The notes: generated by a model from the sequence alone, not told the origin. Shown: positions 25,566 to 35,489, counted from the stretch's first letter. The stretch is 64,000 nucleotides of DNA from Flagellimonas oceani (GCF_011068285.1 NZ_CP049616.1:1158501-1222500); one strand, 5' to 3'. Translations and numbers: made by a program.

Positions 25566-26282
25566 TTATAGTTTTTCAATTTTCTTTTTATCGAAACTAT
25601 ATAGATAAGGAGCTTTGTTAGCTGCCCCTGTGAATAATTTTTCGTGTCTTATCAAAATATCCATGCTCAATATTTTTCGTTGAAAAGTGGTCCGCCGTAA
25701 TTTTTTGTCCAATATGGCCTCATAGACCTTCCGTAATTCTTTCATGGTGAACTTTTCGGGTAGTAGGTTGGTCCCGATGGGTCTTTTTCCAAGATCGTTC
25801 CTGATGGCTTCCAAAGCTTTTTGTACGATTTCTTCGTGGTCCATCATTAATGGGGGCAGATTGTTTATACTATACCAATTGATGGAATCGGAAAATTTGT
25901 TAGGTGTTGGTTTTACCAGGTTATAGTTGATCAAGGAATAATAGCCTACGGTAATGAATCGATCTAAAACCCAATGATCCTCTGGCATTTCATAACCTAG
26001 GCCCTTAGCTATTTGTTTTGAAGGTTCGGGGTCAGATCGGTTCAACTTTCCAAAAGTATGGAATTGCTCCAAGTGTATGGTTTTTAGACCGGTACGTTTC
26101 ATGACCCCTTTTTTAGCGGCATCCAGCAGGTTTTCATCGCGCCTAATGTAACCGCCGGGCAGTGCGAACAAGCCGGTATTTTGATATTCAAGGACCAAAA
26201 TTTTCAGCTCTTCGCCCGTAAAACCAAAGATTACGGTATCAAAGGAAACGTTGGTTAGGTATTTAGTTTCTGAAGGCAACAT
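25566..26282 (-). CDS. NrtR-type Nudix/winged-helix regulator (second copy)
   Basis: The 238-residue paralogue of the regulator at 4387-5055 has a Nudix fold at about 12-160 and a winged helix at about 165-238 (FTMKELRKVYEAI, then APYLYSFDKKK). The Nudix box is degenerate (GGYIRRDENLLDAAKKGVMKRTG, residues 43-65), with the catalytic Glu cluster lost. It is the first gene of the leftward GMC operon, 70 bases before the GMC start, and is divergent from susC. A palindrome (26341-26363) lies 58 bases upstream of its start and a matching one overlaps the susC leader. It probably controls both directions. Confidence 0.88.
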   Translation of the reverse strand: MLPSETKYLTNVSFDTVIFGFTGEELKILVLEYQNTGLFALPGGYIRRDENLLDAAKKGVMKRTGLKTIHLEQFHTFGKLNRSDPEPSKQIAKGLGYEMPEDHWVLDRFITVGYYSLINYNLVKPTPNKFSDSINWYSINNLPPLMMDHEEIVQKALEAIRNDLGKRPIGTNLLPEKFTMKELRKVYEAILDKKLRRTTFQRKILSMDILIRHEKLFTGAANKAPYLYSFDKKKIEKL

Positions 26283-26340
26283 ATTATAAACATCGCAAAA
26301 TTTACATTAAAAAAATATAAATATGAAAAAAATCAAAAAC

Positions 26341-26363
26341 TATTGTGTCAATTTGATACAATA
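26341..26363. promoter_or_regulatory. Candidate operator, TATTGT-N11-ACAATA (copy 1)
   Basis: This is a 23-base near-perfect inverted repeat: 10 of 11 half-site positions match across a central T. It lies 58 bases upstream of the NrtR-type regulator start. The same outer hexamers at the same spacing recur at 26719-26741. Its length and symmetry suit a dimeric winged-helix regulator. Direct sequence observation; the binding protein is inferred. Confidence 0.55.
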
Positions 26364-26718
26364 AAGAGGTTTGGAGGAAATCAATGAAGATTAAGGTGGT
26401 AAATCTTATTTCCTAAGATTATATGCTATGCTTATATAGTGGTAAAGTCCCTAACCGGTTTCATTCAGTTAGCTTTAAAATTCTTTTTTTGGGTGTAATA
26501 CGCTATTGCATTTTAACTTTTAACTAAATGATGGTTTTTTGTTGTTTTTTAAACTGGGGTTGACATTTGAGCAATTTTTATAAGTGTCGTTTTCACCCAA
26601 CAGGCCTTGTTGTTCGGAGGTTTTTTTTGGAAATATCAAATTTATAATGTTAGAGTATTTATTTTTTCATATTTATTATTTGGTGTTAAAATATTGCCAA
26701 TTATAAAAATTTAACTAT
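26364..26718. other. Long divergent intergenic region upstream of susC
   Basis: About 355 bases of very AT-rich DNA separate the two operator copies, with no open frame of interest. Poly-T tracts are frequent (for example around 26520-26545 and 26620-26630). It must contain the susC promoter; no unambiguous TTG plus TAnnTTTG pair was identified. Confidence 0.35.
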
Positions 26719-26741
26719 TATTGTTCCTGATTGAGACAATA
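26719..26741. promoter_or_regulatory. Candidate operator, TATTGT-N11-ACAATA (copy 2)
   Basis: The second copy keeps both outer hexamers with exactly 11 bases between them, and the right half differs from copy 1 at one base (TTGAGACAATA against TTGATACAATA). The left inner half is not symmetric. It ends 46 bases before the susC start, a position where a bound protein could block transcription or the early transcript. Confidence 0.5.
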
Positions 26742-26787
26742 TGCACGGTCGAGATCGGATAAAATAACTAAACTAAATAGACTATCT

Positions 26788-29700
26788 ATGAATCAAAACA
26801 GATTTCAAGTTTTGACAAGGTTGTTTGGTGCCCTAAAGGCTTTTCAGACTTTTTTCTTGTCAATGACAATGATGTTGGTGGGTGGATCTGCAATTGCAGC
26901 AGCCCCGGACTCGGGTGATGCTCCTTCGCCCCCTTACCAATTAACCATAACGGGTACGGTTGTGGACAATTTCGGAACACCTTTGCCAGGTACCAATGTT
27001 ATTGTAAAAGGTACCACTAACGGAACTCAGACAGACTTTGACGGTAATTATTCCATTACAGCGCCTTCCGACGCTACCTTGATTTTTTCTTATGTAGGGT
27101 TTAAAACCATAGAAATCCCGGTAAACGGTAATGCTACTGTGGATGCGACCATGCAGGAAGATGCAGCAGCTTTGGATGAAGTTGTGGTTACTGGTTATGG
27201 AAGCCAAACAAGGGGTGAACTGACCGGTTCCGTTGGAACGGTTGATGTGGCCGAGGCCACTAAAACACCAGTGGTTAACGCAGCAGAAGCCTTGCAAGGT
27301 AGGGTTGCGGGTGTTACCATAACCAATAATGGACAGCCAGGATCCGCTCCTGTTGTTCGTGTAAGGGGTTTCGGTTCTGGAAACAGTAACGATCCACTTT
27401 ACATTATTGATGGTGTCCAAACAGATGACCCTGGTATATTGAACTCAATAAACCCAGCTGACATCCAACAGATGAACGTACTTAAGGATGGTGCCGCGGC
27501 TATTTATGGTGCTAGGGCATCAAATGGTGTTATTATCGTAACTACCAAGAGTGGTGGATATAATTTGGATAGAGCAAGAGTGTCTTTGGATATGTACACT
27601 GGATTTTCCGTCGCTACCAACTTACCTGAAATGTTGACACCTGCCCAGCATGGACAAATGCTATGGCAGAGTATACTGAATGATGGAGGCACACCTTCCC
27701 ATCCACAGTATGGAGAAGGACCAACCCCTGTTGTGCCGGAAACTATCCAAGGTGTTCCGGTAACAATGAATGTCGCTCCAAATGGGACAAATTGGGTAGA
27801 TGAAATTTACAGAAGTGCCATTACCCAAAATGCTTCTATTACATTGGAGAATGGTAACGAAAAATCCAAGTTCCTTTTTTCTGCCGGTTATTTGAACCGT
27901 CAAGGTATCCAAATCCATACTGGATTTAAAAGAGGTAACGTACGATTGAACTCCGAGTTTAAAGTTGGAGATAGAATCAGGATTGGACAACACGCAAATA
28001 TTTCGTTTGATAGAAGAAGCGGTGGACAATCTTGGTTCAACTTTGCCCAAAGAATGTCTCCATTGGTACCGGTATATGATACCGATGGTAATTTTGGTGG
28101 TAACTATAGTAATGATACCGGTCTTTCCAATCCCAACAACCCTGTTGCAGAGGCAACTCGCCAAAAAGATGACTTTGCCAAAACATTTAGAGTATTCGGT
28201 GACATCTATGCAACCGTTGATATTTTGGACGGATTACAGTTCAAAACCTCTTTTGGTGGATCTATCAGGGCGTATAACGATAGACGTTTCAGAGCGTTGA
28301 TTCCGGAATCCTCCGAGCCTATTGCCACGAATACATTGACCGAAGCAGACCAGGATACTTATGAGTGGGTTTGGACAAACACTTTGAATTACAATAAATC
28401 TTTTGGAGATCATAGTGTTAATGCACTTGTTGGTATTGAAGCATTGGATAATCACGGTAAAGGGAAAGAGATTTCCAGGACCGACTATTTTTATGAAAGA
28501 CCTGACTATTATTTGTTGAGCAATGGTGGAGGTGCACCTAACGTGGCCTATGCCTATGATAATGCATCATCTTTGTTCTCTGTGTTTGGTACGGTAAACT
28601 ATGACTACGATGGAAAGTATCTTTTGACCGCTACGGTTCGTCGTGATGAATCTTCAAGATTTATTGGAGACAATAAGAGCGATATATTTCCTTCGTTTAG
28701 TGCAGGTTGGGTGGTGAGCAACGAAAACTTCTGGCCGACTGATTCCTTTATGAGTAGATTGAAGTTGAAAGGTTCTTGGGGACAGTTAGGTAACCAAAGC
28801 TTACCAGTGGACAACCCAACAGTAAACTTCTCTATATTAAGTGAGCAGTATGCAAATTATGCCTATAATGGAAGTGCTGCAGGTATAACCCAAGGGGCAA
28901 TATTGTCAGCAGCTGGGAATCCAAATTTAAAATGGGAAACTTCAGAGACCACCAACTTTGGTATTGAAATGGGCTTCTTTGACAATAAACTGAACTTTTC
29001 TGCAGAATATTTTACCATTACTACCAAAGATTTGATCAATCAAGATGGTAGCTTATACAGTTCTACAGCTTTGGACGCAGCCCCTCCTTATGTAAACTTG
29101 GGTTCATTTAGAAATAAAGGTGTGGATGCCACTTTAAGCTTTTCAGATCAAACCGATTCCGGCTTTAATTATGGTATCGACGTTAATTTTTCACATTACA
29201 AGAACGAAGTACTTGATTTGATCAGCGCATTCCAAACAGGTTTTGGTGGTTTTAGGACTACAGGAACTGTAACCAGAACACAAGAGGGTCAACCCATTTC
29301 CTCTTTCTATGGTAGAATTGTGGATGGCATCTTTGCTTCTGAAGCTGAAGTGGCCAATGCACCAAGCCAAGGGTTTGCAACAAATGCTGATGGTGTTGGT
29401 AGATTTAGATACCGAGATATTAATGGTGATGGGACTATAAATGACGATGACAGAACTTTTATCGGTTCTCCTCACCCAGATTTCACTTATGGTGTTAACT
29501 TTAGAATGGCATACAAAGGATTCGATATGTCTGCATTCTTCCAAGGTTCCCAAGGAAACGATATATTCAATAATGATAAAGTATATACCGACTTTCCTAC
29601 CTTCTTTAACGCTAACAGAAGTGTGAGGGTATTGGATTCCTGGACTCCGGACAATTTGGATGCCGAATTACCCGCATTGAGTCAGAGTATCACAAACAAC

Positions 29701-29991
29701 GAAGGTACGGCGAACTCATTTTTTGTAGAGGATGGCTCCTATATGCGATTGAAGAACCTACAAATTGGTTATACTTTTGACGAAGAAGTGTCCGGTTATT
29801 TGGGAATGGACAGCGTCCGTTTGTATCTTCAAGGAACCAATCTGTTTACCATTACAGGTTACGATGGGGTAGACCCAGAACTACAACCAAGACTTGATGG
29901 TGGAGCTATAGACAACCTTACTATAGGGGTTTCGGACAACAACTACCCTTTGGCTGCAATTTATTCCTTTGGAGTTAATCTAAAATTTTAA
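26788..29991 (+). CDS. SusC-like TonB-dependent outer-membrane receptor
   Basis: The receptor has about 1,067 residues from ATG 26788; an upstream TTG would place extra residues before the signal peptide. After a long signal (ending near SAIAAAP) comes a CarboxypepD-regulatory-like domain (about 50-130, ITGTVVDNFGTPLPG, FDGNYSITAP, FSYVGFKTIEI), then the TonB-box-like DEVVVTGYGSQTRGELTGS. The plug has ALQGRVAGVTI and VRVRGFGSGN and is followed by a 22-strand-type barrel ending in AIYSFGVNLKF. With SusD it forms the glycan uptake complex. It heads a two- or three-gene rightward operon, with susD four bases downstream. Confidence 0.95.
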   Translation: MNQNRFQVLTRLFGALKAFQTFFLSMTMMLVGGSAIAAAPDSGDAPSPPYQLTITGTVVDNFGTPLPGTNVIVKGTTNGTQTDFDGNYSITAPSDATLIFSYVGFKTIEIPVNGNATVDATMQEDAAALDEVVVTGYGSQTRGELTGSVGTVDVAEATKTPVVNAAEALQGRVAGVTITNNGQPGSAPVVRVRGFGSGNSNDPLYIIDGVQTDDPGILNSINPADIQQMNVLKDGAAAIYGARASNGVIIVTTKSGGYNLDRARVSLDMYTGFSVATNLPEMLTPAQHGQMLWQSILNDGGTPSHPQYGEGPTPVVPETIQGVPVTMNVAPNGTNWVDEIYRSAITQNASITLENGNEKSKFLFSAGYLNRQGIQIHTGFKRGNVRLNSEFKVGDRIRIGQHANISFDRRSGGQSWFNFAQRMSPLVPVYDTDGNFGGNYSNDTGLSNPNNPVAEATRQKDDFAKTFRVFGDIYATVDILDGLQFKTSFGGSIRAYNDRRFRALIPESSEPIATNTLTEADQDTYEWVWTNTLNYNKSFGDHSVNALVGIEALDNHGKGKEISRTDYFYERPDYYLLSNGGGAPNVAYAYDNASSLFSVFGTVNYDYDGKYLLTATVRRDESSRFIGDNKSDIFPSFSAGWVVSNENFWPTDSFMSRLKLKGSWGQLGNQSLPVDNPTVNFSILSEQYANYAYNGSAAGITQGAILSAAGNPNLKWETSETTNFGIEMGFFDNKLNFSAEYFTITTKDLINQDGSLYSSTALDAAPPYVNLGSFRNKGVDATLSFSDQTDSGFNYGIDVNFSHYKNEVLDLISAFQTGFGGFRTTGTVTRTQEGQPISSFYGRIVDGIFASEAEVANAPSQGFATNADGVGRFRYRDINGDGTINDDDRTFIGSPHPDFTYGVNFRMAYKGFDMSAFFQGSQGNDIFNNDKVYTDFPTFFNANRSVRVLDSWTPDNLDAELPALSQSITNNEGTANSFFVEDGSYMRLKNLQIGYTFDEEVSGYLGMDSVRLYLQGTNLFTITGYDGVDPELQPRLDGGAIDNLTIGVSDNNYPLAAIYSFGVNLKF

Positions 29992-29994
29992 AAA

Positions 29995-31758
29995 ATGAAA
30001 AAGAAGATAATATTTTCAACAATGCTGGTAGGTCTATTGCTATGGGCCTGTGCAGATGATTTTACAGAGAAATCGGCTACCGGGAACATACCCGATCAGG
30101 ATTTACAAACAGCAACTGGTGTAGAGTTAAAGTTGACCGCAGCATACTCAGCTATGGATGGTGAGCGTGTAAACAGACAAGGAGAGGGAGTTGCCGCTGG
30201 TGGTGACAACTGGTGGTCCGATGTGGTTTCCGATGATGCGCACCGTGGAAGTACCGATGGTGACAACACGGCCTTGTTCCAAGTAGAAACCTTGGACTGG
30301 CAAACCGGTAATAGCTGGTTTTTAGGAAGATGGAGTGCGCTTTATGGCGGTGTCAATCGGAGTAATGCGGTTTTGGCGTTGATTGATCAAATTACGGACC
30401 AAGACTTTACAAGACAAGCAGGTGAAGCTTATTTTTTAAGAGGATATTTTAATTTTGAACTTCAAAAGTTCTATGGATATCCATCCTTTATTTCTGTAGA
30501 GAATTTGGTGAATGAAGAATTCAATCAACCCAATCCTGGACCTATCTGGGCCGAAATAGAAGCTGATTTTCAAGCTGCCATAGAAAGGTTGGATGATGAA
30601 ATAATTGTAGGTAGAGCAAATGCTTGGGTGGCCAAGGCCTTTTTAGGAAAGGCATACTTGTACCAAGGAAAGTATGATGAGGCCTTACCTCTGTTCAATG
30701 ATGTCATCAATAATGGACCATACGCATTAAATACTGAGTTTGTTGACAATTTTAATGCTGCTGGAGAGAATGGACTCGAATCGATGTTTGCCATTCAGTT
30801 TGCATCGGATGATGGTCGTTCCTTTAATGGTAACGGTGCCGGTACATTAAACTTCCCAGGTGGTGGGCCTTTGGGTACTTGTTGTGGATTTTATCAACCT
30901 ACACAGGACTTGGTAAATGCTTATCAGACCGATGGTTCAGGATTGCCACTATTGGATTCTTATGCTGCTACCGATGTAGTCAGTGATTATGGAATTAACT
31001 CCACTTTTGATCATGATGATAATGAAGAGACTCCTGAAATCCCAACAGATTTCACACCTCATACAGGACCATTAGATCCAAGGTTGGATTACACAGTTTC
31101 CCGTAGAGGAATCGATTATAACGGTTTTGGACGTAATCCTGGAAAGGCATGGATCAGAGCAACTTTTAGTGATATTTCAGGACCTTATTTGCCCAAGAAG
31201 AACGTGTACCAAGCAGATGAAGTAGGCGCCAACCGCGGAACGGGTGGTTGGGGATCCGATTGGTCCGGTATCAACTATAACATTATGCGTTTTGCCGATG
31301 TATTGTTGATGGCGGCTGAAGCTGCTGTAGAGCAAACCAGTCCAAACTTACCTTTGGCACTGGAGTATGTAAATAGGGTACGTGATAGGGCAAAGAACAT
31401 GACATATGTACAGGCCTTGGATGAAAACGATGATCCTATTCCAGATACAGATGCGGCCAATTATCAAATTGAGCTTTATGCATCCTTTCCAGACCAAGCG
31501 TTTGCTAGAAAAGCAATTCGTTTTGAGCGTCGCTTGGAATTTGGTATGGAGGGACATAGGTTGTTCGACCTAAGAAGATGGGGCAATGCTATGGAGACCA
31601 TCAATACCTATATAGAAAACGAAGCAGAGGATTTAGATCAAGCTGGTTACGATTCAAAATTCAATGAATATCAACCTAAGCATGATTTGTTCCCTATTCC
31701 TATTAACGCCATTGACCAAAGTGGAAATGTGTTGCAGCAGAGTCCACTATGGCAATAA
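29995..31758 (+). CDS. SusD/RagB-like glycan-binding lipoprotein
   Basis: This 587-residue surface lipoprotein has lipobox LLLWAC ending at C19. The SusD TPR-like helices are visible (RQAGEAYFLRGYFNFELQKFYG, ANAWVAKAFLGKAYLYQGKYDEAL), and the C-terminal half keeps RFADVLLMAAEAAVE and the terminal FERRLEFGMEGHRLFDLRRWG motif. It forms the lid over the SusC barrel and selects the oligosaccharide. The susCD pair has no glycoside hydrolase downstream, so the imported glycan is not predicted by context alone. Confidence 0.95.
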   Translation: MKKKIIFSTMLVGLLLWACADDFTEKSATGNIPDQDLQTATGVELKLTAAYSAMDGERVNRQGEGVAAGGDNWWSDVVSDDAHRGSTDGDNTALFQVETLDWQTGNSWFLGRWSALYGGVNRSNAVLALIDQITDQDFTRQAGEAYFLRGYFNFELQKFYGYPSFISVENLVNEEFNQPNPGPIWAEIEADFQAAIERLDDEIIVGRANAWVAKAFLGKAYLYQGKYDEALPLFNDVINNGPYALNTEFVDNFNAAGENGLESMFAIQFASDDGRSFNGNGAGTLNFPGGGPLGTCCGFYQPTQDLVNAYQTDGSGLPLLDSYAATDVVSDYGINSTFDHDDNEETPEIPTDFTPHTGPLDPRLDYTVSRRGIDYNGFGRNPGKAWIRATFSDISGPYLPKKNVYQADEVGANRGTGGWGSDWSGINYNIMRFADVLLMAAEAAVEQTSPNLPLALEYVNRVRDRAKNMTYVQALDENDDPIPDTDAANYQIELYASFPDQAFARKAIRFERRLEFGMEGHRLFDLRRWGNAMETINTYIENEAEDLDQAGYDSKFNEYQPKHDLFPIPINAIDQSGNVLQQSPLWQ

Positions 31759-31805
31759 TGAAAAGTAGAATCTGAGTTAGTTTAATTTAATTCGAGTAGA
31801 GAGAT

Positions 31806-31835
31806 AGGTTGTCAATTTTATTGGCAACCTATTTT
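31806..31835 (+). terminator. Terminator after susCD
   Basis: A 10-bp stem (with one G-T pair) and five-base loop, AGGTTGTCAA pairing with TTGGCAACCT, is followed by ATTTTAATTA. It begins 48 bases after the susD stop. It should separate susCD from the FG-GAP lipoprotein gene. Confidence 0.65.
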
Positions 31836-32046
31836 AATTAAGGACAGTCCATATTAATTAAAAATTAATCGTTATTAGTTAATATTAACCGTTCGTGACT
31901 CCAATACAGCATCCAAATTTTTATTTTTAGCAATTCGGTATGGGCATGAACGAGAACAAATCCATTTTTTTGAATAATTGCGGTCATTCAATTTAAAACC
32001 ATTACCATTTTATCAAAATTAGGGTCAACCATAAAACTTCAACACA
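31836..32046. other. Intergenic region before the FG-GAP lipoprotein gene
   Basis: This is about 210 AT-rich bases with no palindrome and no second copy of the TATTGT-N11-ACAATA element. It probably carries a promoter of its own for the downstream gene. Confidence 0.3.
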
Positions 32047-35000
32047 GTGACTAAAAGTTATATTTTAATAGCTCTGGCTTCATTATTTATTGTCTCCTGT
32101 TCCAAGAAGGAAGATGATACCTTGTTCTCCAAGGTCTCATCCGATCATTCAGGTATCGCCTTCAACAATAAAATTGTGGAGACGGACAGCTTTAACATCC
32201 TTACCAGTGAATATATCTTTAATGGAGGTGGTGTGGCCGTGGGCGATTTCAACAGTGATGGAAAACCCGACCTCTTTTTCACCGGAAACCAGGTGACCAA
32301 TAAGTTGTACCTAAATCAGGGAAATTTCGAGTTCAAGGATGTAACCGAGATATCTGGCGTTGCAGCATCCGATAAGTGGAAAACCGGGGCCGCAGTTGTT
32401 GACATAAACAATGATTCGCTTCTTGATATTTATGTATGCGCCGCTATGTACGATAGCCCAGAAGAAAAGGCGAACATATTATATGTGAACCAAGGAATGG
32501 ATGATAACGGTGTCCCTATTTTTAAAGAAATGGCCAAGGAATACGGGGTAGCCGATACGGGCAATAGTATGAACGCCGCATTTATAGATTATAACAAAGA
32601 TGGCCTTTTGGACCTCTATGTACTCAACAACGTGGACATCCACGTTTTGCCTGCAAACTACAGGGAAAAAATAACCGATGGCTCATCATTGAGCAATGAT
32701 CGCCTGTACCGAAACAATGGCGACAATACGTTTACCGACGTAACCATCGAGGCCGGCATCACCATTGAAGGCTATGGATTGGGAGTGGCCGTATCCGACC
32801 TCAATTATGATGGATGGCCCGACATTTATGTCAGTAATGATTACCTGAGCAACGATATCCTCTACATCAACAATGGCGATGGAACATTTACCGATAAAAT
32901 CGGGGAATATGTAAAGCACCAAAGCAAATTTTCAATGGGTTCCGATGTGGCCGACTTCAACAACGATGGTTATTTGGATATTCTCACACTCGATATGCTC
33001 GGGGAAACGAACTATAGATTAAAAACTACCATAAAGGCAACAAATTATAACGATTATTACATGAACGAGAAGTATGGTTACGACTATCAGTATATGCGTA
33101 ACATGCTTCAAATGGGACAGGGCCCGAACATGCCTTACAGTGAGATTGGGCTTATGGCGGGCGTGGCCAAAACAGATTGGAGCTGGTCGCCACTTTTTGT
33201 TGATGCCGATAACGATGGACGTAAAGATTTATTGATCACCAATGGATTTCCAAGAGACATAACCGACCTTGATTTTGGAGAGTTCAATTTCAACGTTCAA
33301 AAATATTTGAGTACCGCCCAAATTTTGGATTCCATCCCCGTGGTGAAAATACCCAACTACGCTTATCGCAATGAAGGCGACGGACAATTTAAGGACGTGG
33401 GCAAGGAATGGGGCTTGAGCATACCGTCTTTTTCCAATGGTGCCGCCTTTGCCGATTTGGATGGCGATGGCGATTTGGATTATGTGGTAAGCAATATAAA
33501 CGACGAAGCATTTCTTTTCAAAAATAATCTGGAACGCAAGCAAACGGGAACAAACAATTTTCTTCAATTGAATTTAAAAGGGCCAAAATCCAATACGGCC
33601 GGGCTTGGAACCAAGGTAGCGTTACGCTTCAAGGATGGAACCTTTCAATATTACGAACACCAATTAAACAGAGGGTATCTATCCACGGTAGAAAGCATGG
33701 CACACTTTGGAATTGGGGTCCAAACAACTATAGAATCCTTGGATATTTTATGGCCCGACGGCAAATATCAAACAATAAAAAACATTCAGGGAAATCAAAA
33801 GTTGGACGTAAATTATAGCGATGCCAAAGCCATCGGCGAACAAAAACTGGCATTTCCTTTGGCACCCAAACAGACCGACCCCATTTACCGGGAAATTTCT
33901 GGCGAAGTAGGTGTCGACTACGTTCACGAAGAAACCGATAAGGCCGACTTTTACGTGCAGCCCACACTCCCACATAAACTTACCCAGAATGGTCCACGAT
34001 TGGCAAAGGGGGATATAAATGGCGATGGTTTTGAGGATTTTATCGTTGGAAGTTCATCTGGATACTCGCCGATGATTTTTACCCAAGATGCAAACGGAAC
34101 CTTTACGCGTACACCGCTGTTTGAAGATGAAGCCAGTAAAAAACGGGAGGAGACCAGTATTTCCCTTTTTGATTTGGATAATGATGGAGACCTTGACATT
34201 TACATGGTGGCAGGAAGCAATGAGTTTGATTTGGACTCGCCCTATTACCAAGACTACCTTATGATCAATCAAGGAAACGGAAAGTTCCAAAGATCTACGG
34301 ATAGATTGCCGGAAATAAAATCCAGCGGATCCGTAGTGGAAGCAGAGGATTTTGACGGTGACGGCTATGTAGACCTTTTTGTTGGTGGCCGTACTCCTTT
34401 TTCCCAGTATCCAAAGCCGGATGATTGCTATCTGTTGAAAAACGAAAACGGAAAATTGGTCGATGTCACCGATACGTACAGTAAAGCACTTAGAAAACCA
34501 GGAATGGTCACCGATGCCAAATGGGCGGATTTGAACAACGACAACCTCAAGGATTTGATCTTGGTGGGAGAATTTATGCCCGTGACCATTTTTATAAATA
34601 AAAAAGATTCTTTTCAAAAGATGGATCAAACCGGAATACAACAACTCTCTGGATGGTGGGAATGCGTGCTGGCCCAGGATTTTGATAATGACGGGGATGT
34701 GGATTTGATTGCAGGCAACTTGGGAAAAAACAATTTGTACCAGCCATCACAGGAAAGGCCGGTTACCATGTTGGCCAAGGATTTTGATAACAACGGAGCT
34801 ATAGATCCTGTAATGTTCGCCTATTTCAAGGGGGACTTCGGGGATACAATTTATAACCCCTATCCAGTCAATTTTTGGGGCGACCTGATCGGGCAGAGCC
34901 CCATGTTCAGAAAAAAGTTTGATTACTTTAGGGACTATGCCACAACCACCAAAAAGGAACTGTTCACTCCCGAACAACTGGAAGGAGCAGATGAGCTCAT

Positions 35001-35382
35001 GGCAAACCACGACCAGACCACTTATTTTGAAAACGACGGCAATGGACAATTCACAATGGGCAAACTTCCTTGGGAAACACAATCAGCTCCGATTAAATGT
35101 ATGATTACCACCGATGCAGGTAATACTGCAACGGATATATTAATGATCGGCAACGATTTTGGCAATGAGGCCTTTATTGGAAGGTACGATGCCTTTAATG
35201 GCGGAATATTGTTGGGGGACAACAACGGAAGTTTTGAGTTTAAAAATGCCGAGGAAAGTGGCTTTAAGGTTACCGGGGATGCAAAGGATATGGTTCAGGT
35301 GGAAAGGGCCGGAGGTGGAAACCCCTACATTGTGGTAACTCAGAACAGGGGCAAGGCCCTGGTATTTACCAAAGCAGAGTAA
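32047..35382 (+). CDS. FG-GAP/VCBS repeat lipoprotein with ASPIC/UnbV domain
   Basis: This is an 1,111-residue lipoprotein (lipobox LFIVSC, C18) starting with GTG. It has at least 13 calcium-binding loops of the D-x-[DN]-x-[DN]-G type, for example DFNSDGKPD, DYNKDGLLD, DADNDGRKD, DLDGDGDLD, DFDGDGYVD and DFDNDGDVD. They run through two beta-propeller halves. Between them, about 520-605, is an ASPIC/UnbV domain (NTAGLGTKVALRF, RGYLSTVESMAHFGIG). Such CRTAC1-type proteins often follow susCD genes in marine Bacteroidota and may bind glycans or Ca2+ at the surface. The exact role is unknown. It is on the same strand as susCD but behind a terminator. Confidence 0.9.
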   Translation: MTKSYILIALASLFIVSCSKKEDDTLFSKVSSDHSGIAFNNKIVETDSFNILTSEYIFNGGGVAVGDFNSDGKPDLFFTGNQVTNKLYLNQGNFEFKDVTEISGVAASDKWKTGAAVVDINNDSLLDIYVCAAMYDSPEEKANILYVNQGMDDNGVPIFKEMAKEYGVADTGNSMNAAFIDYNKDGLLDLYVLNNVDIHVLPANYREKITDGSSLSNDRLYRNNGDNTFTDVTIEAGITIEGYGLGVAVSDLNYDGWPDIYVSNDYLSNDILYINNGDGTFTDKIGEYVKHQSKFSMGSDVADFNNDGYLDILTLDMLGETNYRLKTTIKATNYNDYYMNEKYGYDYQYMRNMLQMGQGPNMPYSEIGLMAGVAKTDWSWSPLFVDADNDGRKDLLITNGFPRDITDLDFGEFNFNVQKYLSTAQILDSIPVVKIPNYAYRNEGDGQFKDVGKEWGLSIPSFSNGAAFADLDGDGDLDYVVSNINDEAFLFKNNLERKQTGTNNFLQLNLKGPKSNTAGLGTKVALRFKDGTFQYYEHQLNRGYLSTVESMAHFGIGVQTTIESLDILWPDGKYQTIKNIQGNQKLDVNYSDAKAIGEQKLAFPLAPKQTDPIYREISGEVGVDYVHEETDKADFYVQPTLPHKLTQNGPRLAKGDINGDGFEDFIVGSSSGYSPMIFTQDANGTFTRTPLFEDEASKKREETSISLFDLDNDGDLDIYMVAGSNEFDLDSPYYQDYLMINQGNGKFQRSTDRLPEIKSSGSVVEAEDFDGDGYVDLFVGGRTPFSQYPKPDDCYLLKNENGKLVDVTDTYSKALRKPGMVTDAKWADLNNDNLKDLILVGEFMPVTIFINKKDSFQKMDQTGIQQLSGWWECVLAQDFDNDGDVDLIAGNLGKNNLYQPSQERPVTMLAKDFDNNGAIDPVMFAYFKGDFGDTIYNPYPVNFWGDLIGQSPMFRKKFDYFRDYATTTKKELFTPEQLEGADELMANHDQTTYFENDGNGQFTMGKLPWETQSAPIKCMITTDAGNTATDILMIGNDFGNEAFIGRYDAFNGGILLGDNNGSFEFKNAEESGFKVTGDAKDMVQVERAGGGNPYIVVTQNRGKALVFTKAE

Positions 35383-35414
35383 AGTCAATTTACTTAATGG
35401 GCAATGGTAATTCT

Positions 35415-35454
35415 AAAAAGCAGAATGCCGGTGCAAAACCTTGCTTTTTCTTTT
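35415..35454. terminator. Possible convergent terminator
   Basis: An 8-bp stem (AAAAAGCA with TGCTTTTT) encloses a 19-base loop and ends in a T-run, between the convergent FG-GAP and aminotransferase genes. The T-rich right arm acts for the plus strand, the A-rich left arm for the minus strand. Confidence 0.35.
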
Positions 35455-35489
35455 AGGATTTTTTAGTGTTTCCCTTCAATGGTAAAACG

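Noticed and set aside
34054..34644. 196-codon minus-strand frame in the FG-GAP gene
   Set aside because: It results from the repeated Asp/Gly codons read in antisense; no start signal or motif.
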